Source: a virus. From it: a DNA stretch of 28,065 bases. A program made the translations under genes and the position numbers. The stretch is taken from positions 1 to 28,065 of the IMG/VR virus record IMGVR_UViG_3300008448_000474. One strand, written 5' to 3'. Positions 15,336 through 23,332 of this stretch are shown here, one piece after another (position 1 is the stretch's first letter; every line of letters starts with the position of its first letter). Below the pieces are notes generated by a model. That model was not told where the DNA came from and did not search any database. It was given only the letters and a program-made list of their open reading frames with translations.

Positions 15336-16916
15336 ATGGAAAAGAAAAAATCTAAAAAACAGGCACAGAGTGCTGCCCTCATTACTGGTAATCCAAATGA
15401 CAAAATCGTCATTGAACCACCAGAACAACAGAAAGTTGTCCAAACAGAAGCCGTCAAAAAGGCTATCTCATATCTTAAATCAAAGACCCAAAAGGGTGAG
15501 TTTGAGTACATTGCTCCTTCAGAAAAGAAAGAAGTTGAGCAAAGTGCTATCGAACCTCAAGCCAAAAAATTCAGAGACATTGCATTCCGTAAAGTAGTTG
15601 TAGAGGCTGGCACTGTTGCCAAGATCGCTACATCTCCTATTAGAGCAACAGGTATGGTTGCGAAGGGTGCAATCGGTACAGGTAAATTCATCAATCAAAT
15701 AGCCACGCCTGCTGGTATTTCCGCAGCCGCTGTAGCTACAGCTAATGCAATGGCAAATGTTGCTACTTCTTCAACCTCTAATGTCAAAACTCCAGACATA
15801 AAAGATATTAGCAAAGAGCGTGTAGCTCAGATGAAAATTGGCACAGAAAAAGCCAAAGAAGATCTAAAACAGAAGCAGCTGCAGACAAAGTTAATGACTT
15901 CATCTATCAAAGCTAAGCCAGCTGCTAACACTGCTCCTATGAAGATGAAAGAGTGGAAAATTCATTCCTATCTTTCTAACAGAGCTATTGAGTCAGGTAT
16001 TCCAGAAGAGATTATCTTTGAGGTGTTCAATCGTGGCATAGTATCGTGGACAGATGAAGCCAAGCAAACTGCTGAGCAAGTAGCTGTGCAACGTGTTAAC
16101 TCCTTCATTGCTAAGGGTAAAACCTACAATGAGGATGACAGTGATTTAGCAGAAGAGCGTCCAGGACTATGGGCTAATATTCACGCCAAGCGTAAGCGTA
16201 TCGAAGCAGGGTCTGGTGAAAGAATGAGAAAGCCAGGATCAAAAGGTGCTCCTACAAAACAGAACTTTGTAGATGCTGCAGAAGAGACTGTTAAAAAAAC
16301 ACCACATGAGAAATTCAAAGCTGGTTTAAAGAAAGCTGGTTATGATCCTGATGCAGGTGCAAAGAGACTGTTAGATCTTATTGCAAAGCAAAAGAAAGAA
16401 CGTGAAGAGCGTGAATCTAAAGCACGTGATGCAGGCATATCTGAAGAGGGCGATTATCCTCATGTTGGAGTTGGTTCAAGTAAAAACATGCAAATGGCAA
16501 GAGATATTGCAAGAATGAAGGCAACATCTTCTATGATGAAATCAATTCACGGTGATAGTTTTCAGGATAAACCTATGCCTGATTATGAAGAAGATAAACT
16601 AGATCTAAAACCTGATGATAAGGGCAATTACGTTGCTACTGTACGTATGCGTCAAAAAAATCCTGTTGTTAAGGAAGAAAATATCGACGAAAGTTTTGTA
16701 ATTGATCGAGCTGCTGGTTACAGTACAACATACACTGCAGGTGATCTAGGAATCAAAATTCAAGGTGGATTCGCACTGCACCCTTCAGTAACTGAAGAAG
16801 GTGGAGCTGGTGATGAAGGTACAGATAAATTAGTTAAGAAATATATGAAAGATACTCCACTAGAATCTTTCAGTAGAATGATCAGAGCCAGAAGAAAGGC
16901 TAACACTCAATGCTAA
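15336..16916 (+). CDS. large low-complexity virion-associated protein (hypothetical)
   Basis: A 526-residue Lys/Ala/Glu-rich protein. It has a basic start (MEKKKSKK), an Ala-rich weakly hydrophobic stretch (about 90-145) and a conserved module around residues 275-305 with GLWANIHAKRKRIEAGSGER and RKPGSKGAPT. I recognise that module from several proteins of T4-like marine phages. Near the C terminus ENIDESF contains an I-D-E tripeptide (16683-16691), a possible gp21 cut before a conserved segment. Unlike its neighbours it lacks a targeting-like N terminus. GCGGAAAA is only a weak ribosome site. Function is unknown; it is probably a head-associated or scaffold-like component. Confidence 0.65.
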   Translation: MEKKKSKKQAQSAALITGNPNDKIVIEPPEQQKVVQTEAVKKAISYLKSKTQKGEFEYIAPSEKKEVEQSAIEPQAKKFRDIAFRKVVVEAGTVAKIATSPIRATGMVAKGAIGTGKFINQIATPAGISAAAVATANAMANVATSSTSNVKTPDIKDISKERVAQMKIGTEKAKEDLKQKQLQTKLMTSSIKAKPAANTAPMKMKEWKIHSYLSNRAIESGIPEEIIFEVFNRGIVSWTDEAKQTAEQVAVQRVNSFIAKGKTYNEDDSDLAEERPGLWANIHAKRKRIEAGSGERMRKPGSKGAPTKQNFVDAAEETVKKTPHEKFKAGLKKAGYDPDAGAKRLLDLIAKQKKEREERESKARDAGISEEGDYPHVGVGSSKNMQMARDIARMKATSSMMKSIHGDSFQDKPMPDYEEDKLDLKPDDKGNYVATVRMRQKNPVVKEENIDESFVIDRAAGYSTTYTAGDLGIKIQGGFALHPSVTEEGGAGDEGTDKLVKKYMKDTPLESFSRMIRARRKANTQC

Positions 16917-17422
16917 AATTTAAAGATCACATTACGGAAAAAAGAAATCTTACTGTCAAGGCATATAGAAACAAGTCTGGATCGTTTGCTAATCTATACT
17001 CTATAGATCAAGATACGATGAGAAAGTTGAAGTCTCCTAAGTCCGCTAGTATGTTTTACAGACAAACTCAAGCGTCGAGATTTGGTAGACGTACTAACCT
17101 TTTCAGAATGAGAAAAGAAGACAAGCAATTGATTCTAAACAAATTAATTGAGCTGCAAGAGATTTGGGATAGTACTTTGTCCGAGGCAGAATATCAAGGA
17201 CGAGATGTTCCTCTCAACAAACCAATGGCTGGTGACGTAAAAAAGTCTAAAGTATTTGTTAAGAACGAACAAGGTAATGTAGTCAAAGTAAATTTTGGTG
17301 ACAAGAATATGACTATCAAAAAGAATATTCCTGCGCGCCGTAGAAGTTTTAGAGCAAGACATAATTGCGATACTCCAGGACCAAAGACAAAAGCAAGATA
17401 TTGGAGTTGCAAAGCATGGTAA
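16910..17422 (+). CDS. conserved T4-like phage protein, RARHNCD...KARYWSCKAW C terminus
   Basis: A 170-residue, very basic protein. The N terminus MLKFKDHITEK has ITE at residues 8-10, targeting-like. The C-terminal third contains RDVPLNKPMAGDVKKSK, KVNFGDKNMTIKK, RRRSFRARHNCD and TKARYWSCKAW. I recall this block as highly conserved in T4-like cyanophages and pelagiphages, with unknown function. Two Cys (HNCD, WSCK) and many Arg/Lys suggest nucleic-acid contact, as expected for a DNA-packed internal protein; this is inference. It overlaps the preceding gene by 7 bases and the next by 7. Confidence 0.78.
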   Translation: MLKFKDHITEKRNLTVKAYRNKSGSFANLYSIDQDTMRKLKSPKSASMFYRQTQASRFGRRTNLFRMRKEDKQLILNKLIELQEIWDSTLSEAEYQGRDVPLNKPMAGDVKKSKVFVKNEQGNVVKVNFGDKNMTIKKNIPARRRSFRARHNCDTPGPKTKARYWSCKAW

Positions 17423-17844
17423 AGAGATATATTAGTTTTTTATCTGAAGCTAAAAATACTTGTCCAAGGGCTACTTACGATATTCATGTTAATCTAGAAA
17501 ATCGTCAGCATGCAATTGACGAGTATGGTTACGGTCCAATGAATCCTTCTGATCCATCTGAGAGTTTCTGGGATAAAAAAGCTAAGCTGTGGGGTATTGC
17601 TGTCGAAGAAGTTAAGTCTGCAAGATGCGGTAATTGTGCTGCTTTTGTCATCACTGAAGATATGAAGAAGTGTATTATTGATGGAAGAAAAGATAAAGAA
17701 GATGATAATGAAAAAGATCACTTTGATATTTCAGTAGAAAAAGCTAATCTAGGGTATTGTAATATTTTTCATTTCAAGTGCGCAGGAGACAGAACCTGCG
17801 ATGCTTGGTTAACTGGTGGTCCTGTTGATGATAAGGATTTATAA
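17416..17844 (+). CDS. HiPIP-like cysteine protein with capsid-targeting-like N terminus
   Basis: A 142-residue protein starting MVKRYISFLSEA, LSE at 9-11. The C-terminal part has ARCGNCAAF (C71, C74), GYC (C115) and RTCDAW (C128). Two further Cys (86, 122) lie between. The order C-x2-C ... G-x-C ... C-x2-W resembles high-potential iron-sulfur proteins, although the gap between the second and third Cys is much longer than usual (40 residues against about 14). It could instead bind zinc. ATG 17416 is preferred over the longer TTG frame because it places the targeting-like sequence at the N terminus and overlaps the previous stop by only 7 bases. It shares a base with the Dps-like gene that follows. 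Confidence 0.68.
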   Translation: MVKRYISFLSEAKNTCPRATYDIHVNLENRQHAIDEYGYGPMNPSDPSESFWDKKAKLWGIAVEEVKSARCGNCAAFVITEDMKKCIIDGRKDKEDDNEKDHFDISVEKANLGYCNIFHFKCAGDRTCDAWLTGGPVDDKDL

Positions 17845-18287
17845 TGGAACAGTTGATTGAACAGATGAAGGTTGTACTAGCTGATACGTTTGCTATGTAT
17901 TTGAAAGCTCATAACTTTCATTGGAATGTAGAGGGACCTAGTTTCCCACAGTACCATGATTTTCTTGGTGATCTTTATGAAGAGTTGCATGGTGCAGTAG
18001 ATCCAATTGCAGAGCATATTAGAGCTTTGGATGCATATGCTCCTGGATCATTAACAAGATTCAGAGAGTTATCTACAATAAAGGATAGCATGACTCCCCC
18101 GCCTCCAATGCAAATGATGATGGAGTTGTTAGGAGACAATGAAACAGTGATGGCGTCATTAATGACAGCATTCAAGTTATCTGAGAATACTCCAGAGATT
18201 GGCTTAGCTAATTTCATACAAGATAGATACGATATTCACAAGAAGCATGCATGGATGTTACGTTCAATTATTAAGAACAAGCAATGA
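17844..18287 (+). CDS. Dps/ferritin-like protein
   Basis: A 147-residue four-helix protein of the Dps type. The ferroxidase region is clear: AHNFHWNVEGPSFPQYHDFL with H26 and H38, then VDPIAEHIRALD with D53 and E57. In the E. coli Dps numbering these match H51, H63, D78 and E82. The fifth ligand position (D67) falls on Gly42, with Asp43 next to it. The Lys-rich N-terminal DNA-binding tail of E. coli Dps is absent, as the protein begins directly in helix A. Likely roles are iron or peroxide handling. It overlaps the HiPIP-like gene before it (TAATG) and the next gene (ATGA). No targeting-like N terminus. Confidence 0.85.
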   Translation: MEQLIEQMKVVLADTFAMYLKAHNFHWNVEGPSFPQYHDFLGDLYEELHGAVDPIAEHIRALDAYAPGSLTRFRELSTIKDSMTPPPPMQMMMELLGDNETVMASLMTAFKLSENTPEIGLANFIQDRYDIHKKHAWMLRSIIKNKQ

Positions 18288-18889
18288 AAAAATATAGATC
18301 GATCACAAATAGAGTAAGAGATGTACTCGTGAAAAACAGAGTACAAGAAATGAAGATGCCTCCTGGAGAGAAGTATGGCAGGGATAGTATCGAGAAAGAT
18401 CAGAGTGATCAAATCGTTGCTGGTACTTACAAAACAAAACATTTCGAAATGTGCCCAAGAGCTCAGAAGCTATTTGTGTCTCTAGAAAAGATTCATCATA
18501 ATCCCGACATAGCTGAGAAGTCTGCTATTCTTCATGATAAGTTATTTTGGTTAGAGAAGCAAGTTATTTCCCATCAGAGAAGTACTGCTGATGATACTAA
18601 GGAAGCGGAAGACTTAGTGAAAAGAATTGAGAAGTTGGCTCCTGACATGGGAGTAGAAGGTAAGACTGGTTACTTGAAAGATCATATTGCTAAGATTAAA
18701 TCGTTTGAGCAAGAAGATAAAAATGTATTTGATGATCCAATAGATAAGAATGAAATCACAAAGAGATTCACATCTCCTCCTTCTTATATGACAAAAGAGC
18801 CTGAGGACAGAGATATAGATAACACCAAGTTCTTTATCTCGAGAAGTATTAAAGGTCAGAGAAAACTAAAAATTATAGACGCGGACTAA
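18284..18889 (+). CDS. hypothetical charged protein of the packaged-protein block
   Basis: A 201-residue helical protein rich in Lys, Asp and Glu. It opens MKKYRSITNRVRD, similar in composition to neighbouring targeting sequences but without [L/I]-x-E in the first 15 residues. A helical segment around 65-130 (FVSLEKIHHNPDIAEKS onward) is followed by an acidic tail. I do not recognise it. It starts four bases inside the Dps-like gene and ends one base before the next ATG, so it belongs to the same late operon. Function is unknown. Confidence 0.65.
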   Translation: MKKYRSITNRVRDVLVKNRVQEMKMPPGEKYGRDSIEKDQSDQIVAGTYKTKHFEMCPRAQKLFVSLEKIHHNPDIAEKSAILHDKLFWLEKQVISHQRSTADDTKEAEDLVKRIEKLAPDMGVEGKTGYLKDHIAKIKSFEQEDKNVFDDPIDKNEITKRFTSPPSYMTKEPEDRDIDNTKFFISRSIKGQRKLKIIDAD

Positions 18890-18890
18890 G

Positions 18891-21095
18891 ATGAAAAATA
18901 TCTACGAAACTATTAAAGGAATTATGGCTGATTCTTTGAATGAGAGAGCTCCTCCTCCAATTAATTATAAAGCTAAATCTACAACTACTACTAGAGCAGT
19001 AACTACCGCTGCTCCATCTAGTACTCCTACTAGCAGTGCTGTGACTACTACTTCTCAGACTAACGCTCCTTCTACAAGAACCTCTAGTACAGCGGTCACT
19101 ACAAAACCAGCTACCCCTGTTTCTGCTCCAGAACCAGCAGCACAACCTCAGAAAAGTAATTTCAAATTTCGAGGTAGAAACTTAGGTATATCAGATGTCA
19201 AACCAACATCATCAGTGGGAGCTGCTGCAAGAAACATAGCAAGTAAAGCTATTAGTGCAGTTGGAACAGTAGCAAGGATTGCTAGAGGAGGTAGTGTACT
19301 CGCTGCATTAGAACCTTCTGAATTAGCTAGTGGAGAACTGCCAGATGAAAAAAGAGCAGAGCTAGAAAAAGGTGGTATTCCCAAAGGCCCAGATGGTAAG
19401 CCACTGACTAAGCCTTCACCATATACTGAGCCAAAACCAGAACCGCAGACACAGCCAAAACCTAAGCCTGAAGCTAAGCCTCAACCTCAACCAGCTAAAG
19501 TTCGTACAAAACCAACAACTATTGTAGATCCAAAGCCAAGAACCCAGTCGACTCCAAGTGGAAACAAACCACCTGTAAGTGGAGGTGAGCCTCCAGTAGA
19601 AAAACAAGCATCACCTGCTGGTGAAGGTCCCAATAGAAGAAATGTCCCTCCTTTTGTTCCAATCGATCAAAATAAAAAAGATGATACCAAACCACAGGCG
19701 GCGGTTCCTAATTCAGACAATATTAAACCTCAGCAAGCAGCTAAACCTCCTGCTTCGAATGAACCAAATGCTGTTGATAAAAAGCCTGAAGATGATTGGG
19801 TACCTTCTAGAAGAGCTTCGGATAGACCAGCACCACCTCCTCCTCCATCAGCAGAAGCTCCTAAAGCTGAACCAAAAACTGCAAAACCAGATTGGTTTGT
19901 TCGTACTCCAGGATCTCCAACAAAGAGTGGTGAAGCTGGCTATTTGACTACAAAGGATAAAAAGGGAGAAGTTTATCCAGGAACAGATATTCCTAGATCA
20001 GCTGTTATGTCAGGTTCAGGTGCTGCTGAAAGAGCAGCGCAACTCAGAGGCCACTCTGTTGACAAATATGAGGTTGGAATGACAGGACCTAGATACCAGC
20101 ATAAAGGTAAGTGGTACAGTGCAGATCCAACTGATGCTGAAATGGAACAAAAAAAGAAATCTCAAACTACCAAAGAGGAAACACAGATGTCAATTAACAA
20201 GCGCTATGGTGTATCAGACGAACTTTATTCTTCAGTGATGGAAGTATTGGCTAAGCACAAAGGTACTCCACCAAGACACGAAAAAGAAAGAAAACTTGCT
20301 GCTATGCACGGTGATCCAAATACGATTACTCACGGTGATGTTCTCAAAGCACGTGGTGTCAAGATGAAAGAAGAGACTAAGCAAGTCGATGAAATGTCGT
20401 CTAAAATGAAAATGAAACTAGGTCTTTATGGTAAGAAAAAGAAGACCAATGAAGAAGCAGAGTCAATTCAAGAAAAGAATACTGATACTCCAGGCAACAG
20501 CTATGAGCACCAGTGTGCTATTCATGTGAAGAACGAAGAGTGGGGTGTTGGCCGTACAATTACAACCCAACACGCTGATCCAGATGAGAACGGCAACATT
20601 GCATGGTATGATGTTATGTTTGAGCATGGTATTGAGAAGTATGTTCCAACGGACGAGTTAGAGATCCTTGTTTCTGAGTCGCACATGCACTCAATGAAGA
20701 AAAAGAAAAAAGTAACTGAAGCAACTGGTGAAGAAAGAGATTCCGCTGCTCGAAGAGAAAATGATAGGTATGATAATGCTAGGAATTATCAAGGTAGAAA
20801 CGCTCGCGGTGATGTAATTAGACAGGGTGATTATGGTGATGCGATTGTAAAATCTAATCCAAATCCTCCTTCAATGATGGACAGAATTAAGGGCAAGCTT
20901 GGTCTTCCAAACAATGCCAGAGATGCTCTAGGAGATCCACTGTACAAGAGTTCAAGGCCAAATGCTGGTGGTGGAAGTGGAGGCGAGTCTGGATCTTCTC
21001 GTGACATGGATCTGGGTGCAGATTTAGATCCTAAAAGAATGATGCAAAAAAACAAAAAAGTAACTGAAGCTGTTCATACGAGGGAAGAGAGATGA
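18891..21095 (+). CDS. large mosaic low-complexity protein with conserved C-terminal domain
   Basis: A 734-residue protein. The N terminus MKNIYETIKGIMADSLNERA has LNE at 16-18, targeting-like. A Ser/Thr/Pro-rich stretch follows (about 25-75), then an Ala-rich segment (100-145) and a long Pro/Lys-rich region (160-330). A module around 355-410 includes GYLTTKDKKGEVYPGT. A conserved domain lies at about 535-605, with EWGVGRTITTQHADP and WYDVMFEHGIEKYVP, which I recall from other marine T4-like phages. An S-I-Q-E site (20466-20474) sits just before it, and KKVTEA occurs twice. It is probably a head-packed or head-lining protein processed by the prohead protease. Function is unknown. Confidence 0.68.
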   Translation: MKNIYETIKGIMADSLNERAPPPINYKAKSTTTTRAVTTAAPSSTPTSSAVTTTSQTNAPSTRTSSTAVTTKPATPVSAPEPAAQPQKSNFKFRGRNLGISDVKPTSSVGAAARNIASKAISAVGTVARIARGGSVLAALEPSELASGELPDEKRAELEKGGIPKGPDGKPLTKPSPYTEPKPEPQTQPKPKPEAKPQPQPAKVRTKPTTIVDPKPRTQSTPSGNKPPVSGGEPPVEKQASPAGEGPNRRNVPPFVPIDQNKKDDTKPQAAVPNSDNIKPQQAAKPPASNEPNAVDKKPEDDWVPSRRASDRPAPPPPPSAEAPKAEPKTAKPDWFVRTPGSPTKSGEAGYLTTKDKKGEVYPGTDIPRSAVMSGSGAAERAAQLRGHSVDKYEVGMTGPRYQHKGKWYSADPTDAEMEQKKKSQTTKEETQMSINKRYGVSDELYSSVMEVLAKHKGTPPRHEKERKLAAMHGDPNTITHGDVLKARGVKMKEETKQVDEMSSKMKMKLGLYGKKKKTNEEAESIQEKNTDTPGNSYEHQCAIHVKNEEWGVGRTITTQHADPDENGNIAWYDVMFEHGIEKYVPTDELEILVSESHMHSMKKKKKVTEATGEERDSAARRENDRYDNARNYQGRNARGDVIRQGDYGDAIVKSNPNPPSMMDRIKGKLGLPNNARDALGDPLYKSSRPNAGGGSGGESGSSRDMDLGADLDPKRMMQKNKKVTEAVHTREER
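20706..20722 (+). repeat. 17-base direct repeat, copy 1 (encodes KKVTEA)
   Basis: AAAAAAGTAACTGAAGC occurs here and again at 21054-21070 in the same frame. The second copy lies 348 bases on, an exact number of codons, consistent with duplication of a module boundary. Confidence 0.6.
21054..21070 (+). repeat. 17-base direct repeat, copy 2 (encodes KKVTEA)
   Basis: Second identical copy of AAAAAAGTAACTGAAGC, close to the 3' end of the 734-residue gene. Confidence 0.6.
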
Positions 21096-21946
21096 AGACT
21101 CTTAAGCAAATTATAGAAGGAATAGTAGTTTCTGCTGACTTCAAAATGAGTAAGTCTGGTAGAAAGTATAAAGCTCATAGAAGAGAGATGGGTCAACCTA
21201 CAGCCATGGATATTGCCAGAGGTATGAGAAAAGGTCCCATGACTGATGCGATGGAAGGCACCATGAGAGATGGTAAGTATGTTGATGATGCCCCGCGTCC
21301 TGGTACCAATGAGGTGCCAGTACCTGATGAAGGATACAGACCTCCTAAGAGCAAAAAGAAACCACCTGTCAAGTCTATTGACAATGGTGAAGAAGATATG
21401 AGAGAAGATGTGGAACAGGTTGATGAGCTGAGTTATGGTACATTACGTAGCTATACTGACAAAGCCAAAGCTGAGAATCTTCCTGGAAAAGGCGGTAACA
21501 GAGGCGTTGCTTTGTTAACTCCTGGTACCAGAGACAAGGGTGTTCATAAAGCCGTCGACAGAATGAAGAAGATGAAATCCAATGAAGAAGTTGAGATAGA
21601 CGAAGCACGTGGACGTCCAGCTAGCGCTGCAACTCTTGCAAAGCGTGCCGCAGCTGCCAAACCACGTGACGACGATGACGATAGCGATCACTACGATGCA
21701 GATAGTGGTGTAGAAGCAGATCAACACATTCATGTTCAGTTGAAGAAAGCTGTTGATTCAACTATGAAACCATATGAAGTGTCATTTAAGAATGGAAAGA
21801 AGCATACTGTTTCATCCCATGTAGCTAAAAACCTACTTGATGCAACAGAAAGATTGAAGCCTGAGCACAGAAAAAACGTACATGATGAGATTCATAAATC
21901 TTATGATAGCTTGCTAGCTGTCCATAAAATGATAGTAGGAAAGTAA
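21092..21946 (+). CDS. hypothetical packaged-type protein with QVDEL module
   Basis: A 284-residue hydrophilic protein starting MKTLKQIIEGIV, with IIE at 7-9, targeting-like. It contains SKSGRKYKAHR near the start, a DVEQVDELSYGTLRSYTDKA module typical of head-associated proteins in marine T4-like phages, and then EVEIDEARGRP, whose I-D-E (21596-21604) is another gp21-type tripeptide. A short acidic run (DDDDDSD) precedes a C-terminal helical domain (about 210-284, HIHVQLKKAVDS onward). It overlaps the previous gene as ATGA. A function beyond probable head association cannot be assigned. Confidence 0.68.
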   Translation: MKTLKQIIEGIVVSADFKMSKSGRKYKAHRREMGQPTAMDIARGMRKGPMTDAMEGTMRDGKYVDDAPRPGTNEVPVPDEGYRPPKSKKKPPVKSIDNGEEDMREDVEQVDELSYGTLRSYTDKAKAENLPGKGGNRGVALLTPGTRDKGVHKAVDRMKKMKSNEEVEIDEARGRPASAATLAKRAAAAKPRDDDDDSDHYDADSGVEADQHIHVQLKKAVDSTMKPYEVSFKNGKKHTVSSHVAKNLLDATERLKPEHRKNVHDEIHKSYDSLLAVHKMIVGK

Positions 21947-22167
21947 TGCCAATCATCATTAAGGGACAGATATTATCTGCAGATGAAATTAACAAAGTAG
22001 CTTTTGACAGGGCTTCAGATTCAGACTTTGCGAATCTTCGTAAAGCAGCTGAAGCCAAGGCTACTCAAGAAGCAGTTGTTTATGAGAAGAGAAAGAAAGA
22101 TGATAGGTTAATTTCATACAAGGATTCTGTGTTTATTTCTGATATGATACAATCTTCTAAAGAATAA
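21946..22167 (+). CDS. small hypothetical protein
   Basis: A 73-residue helical, charged protein. The start shares a base with the preceding stop (TAATG), and AGGAAAG lies upstream. The N terminus MPIIIKGQILSADEINKVAF is unlike the targeting sequences. I do not recognise the family. It is the last gene of the packaged-protein operon; its stop codon lies inside the AATAAATA late box at 22163-22170. Confidence 0.65.
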   Translation: MPIIIKGQILSADEINKVAFDRASDSDFANLRKAAEAKATQEAVVYEKRKKDDRLISYKDSVFISDMIQSSKE

Positions 22168-22170
22168 ATA
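22163..22170 (+). promoter_or_regulatory. late promoter of the NATAAATA type (AATAAATA)
   Basis: Seven of eight bases match the T4 late box. The box overlaps the stop of the upstream gene and lies 31 bases before a structural gene with a strong AAGGAG site. Marine T4-like phages tolerate any base at the first position. Confidence 0.55.
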
Positions 22171-22201
22171 AAAGGTAGGATTTTTTTCAAGGAGTAAGAA
22201 A

Positions 22202-23047
22202 ATGCCATTATGGGGAAACGTAGACCGTGCAAATAACGCTGTTATTTCTGCTGCGGCTCAATTTAATAAAACACCAAATACATCTAACAGAGACTCTCTG
22301 TACGGTAATAACACCGCTGATGCTTTCACCAGTCGTGAAATTATCGGAATGTATGGGGTAGACACAACAGAAGTTGGTGTATCTGGTGGTCCTCTGGTTA
22401 ACATTGTTGTTACCAGTCCTGGATCAGGGTATTCAGCTAATACTACTGTCACTGTAGGTGGAAACGGTACAGCCAATGCTACATCTAATGCATCAGGAAG
22501 AATCAGTTCTGTCAATATTTCTGACAATGGTTCTGGATATACGGCTAATCCAACAGTAACTATTGCAGCACCTTCTGCTCAAACATTTGCTGGTAACACC
22601 ACAGCTGTTGAAGTTGGAAATACAACTAATACAGGTTGGATTTCACTTGGATCAAACAGAGCATTTTTTGTTAATAACGACATTGTTACATACCTTGTTG
22701 CAGCATCAAATACTGCTCTTGGTGGTCTAACTAACAATGTTTCTTACTATGTAAGTACTATTAACTCAACAGCATTACAATTGAAGGTATCTCCTGGAGC
22801 TACTTCAGCTGTCAATATCTCTTCCGTTCCAACAAGTGCTCAGGCTGGTCATTCATTGACTGGTGAAACAGCAACTGCTGTAGCATCTATTGGTGGTGGT
22901 GAGAACAAAGGTATTGCACACGCAGGATGGGTAATTAGAACAGAAGGAACTGGTGGCCGTGCTGGTCGTGTACAGTATGAAACACTAGTCGCTATGGGCT
23001 CAATGACAAGTGACGGTTCGGATGACAATCCGCTACCTGACGCATAA
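22202..23047 (+). CDS. virion structural protein with GSGY repeats
   Basis: A 281-residue beta-rich protein. The opening MPLWGNVDRANN and the ending GWVIRTEGTGGRAGRVQYE with LVAMGSM are features I recall from virion structural proteins of T4-like cyanophages. Between them are two related units, VTSPGSGYSANTTVTVGGNG and ISDNGSGYTANPTVTIAAP, each a putative beta repeat. Composition is Asn/Thr/Ser/Gly-rich with almost no Lys, unlike the genes before it, as expected for an exposed virion protein. CAAGGAG precedes the ATG. It overlaps the next gene by one base. Confidence 0.8.
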   Translation: MPLWGNVDRANNAVISAAAQFNKTPNTSNRDSLYGNNTADAFTSREIIGMYGVDTTEVGVSGGPLVNIVVTSPGSGYSANTTVTVGGNGTANATSNASGRISSVNISDNGSGYTANPTVTIAAPSAQTFAGNTTAVEVGNTTNTGWISLGSNRAFFVNNDIVTYLVAASNTALGGLTNNVSYYVSTINSTALQLKVSPGATSAVNISSVPTSAQAGHSLTGETATAVASIGGGENKGIAHAGWVIRTEGTGGRAGRVQYETLVAMGSMTSDGSDDNPLPDA

Positions 23048-23331
23048 TGAGTGATCGTTCTAAAAAGGTAACGGAGCTGACAGCTTTGACAGCTCCGGTA
23101 GGAGATGATCTCCTATTAATTATTGACGACGTTGCTGGGACACCTGTAACAAAGAAAGTCACTCTGACTAATTTGTTAGGTAACTCAGCAGCGAATGTCG
23201 TGATTCATAATTCGACCCCAGCAAACAGTACTATTACTGTGAAGAAGGGTACGTTGATGTTTGACAGTACATATTTGTACATAGCTACAGCAAACAATCA
23301 GCTAAAGAGGATTTTACTAACAGCGTTCTGA
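23047..23331 (+). CDS. small structural protein, tail-fibre-type N-terminal motif
   Basis: A 94-residue protein with KKVTELTALTAPVGDDLLLI followed by DDVAGTPVTKKVTL. Such a segment is often seen at the start of phage tail fibre or decoration proteins in marine T4-like phages. The C-terminal part (GTLMFDSTYLYIATANNQLK) resembles a short beta unit. It may be a free-standing version of a fibre attachment module. It overlaps the previous gene as TAATG. Exact location on the virion is unknown. Confidence 0.7.
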   Translation: MSDRSKKVTELTALTAPVGDDLLLIIDDVAGTPVTKKVTLTNLLGNSAANVVIHNSTPANSTITVKKGTLMFDSTYLYIATANNQLKRILLTAF

Positions 23332-23332
23332 T

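Noticed and set aside
17365-17415. TTG start for the HiPIP-like gene
   Set aside because: It would deeply overlap the upstream conserved C terminus and bury the targeting-like N terminus.
18873-19607. Minus-strand frames opposite the 734-residue gene
   Set aside because: Ser/Arg/Trp-rich antisense translations of a low-complexity plus-strand gene, with no start signals.
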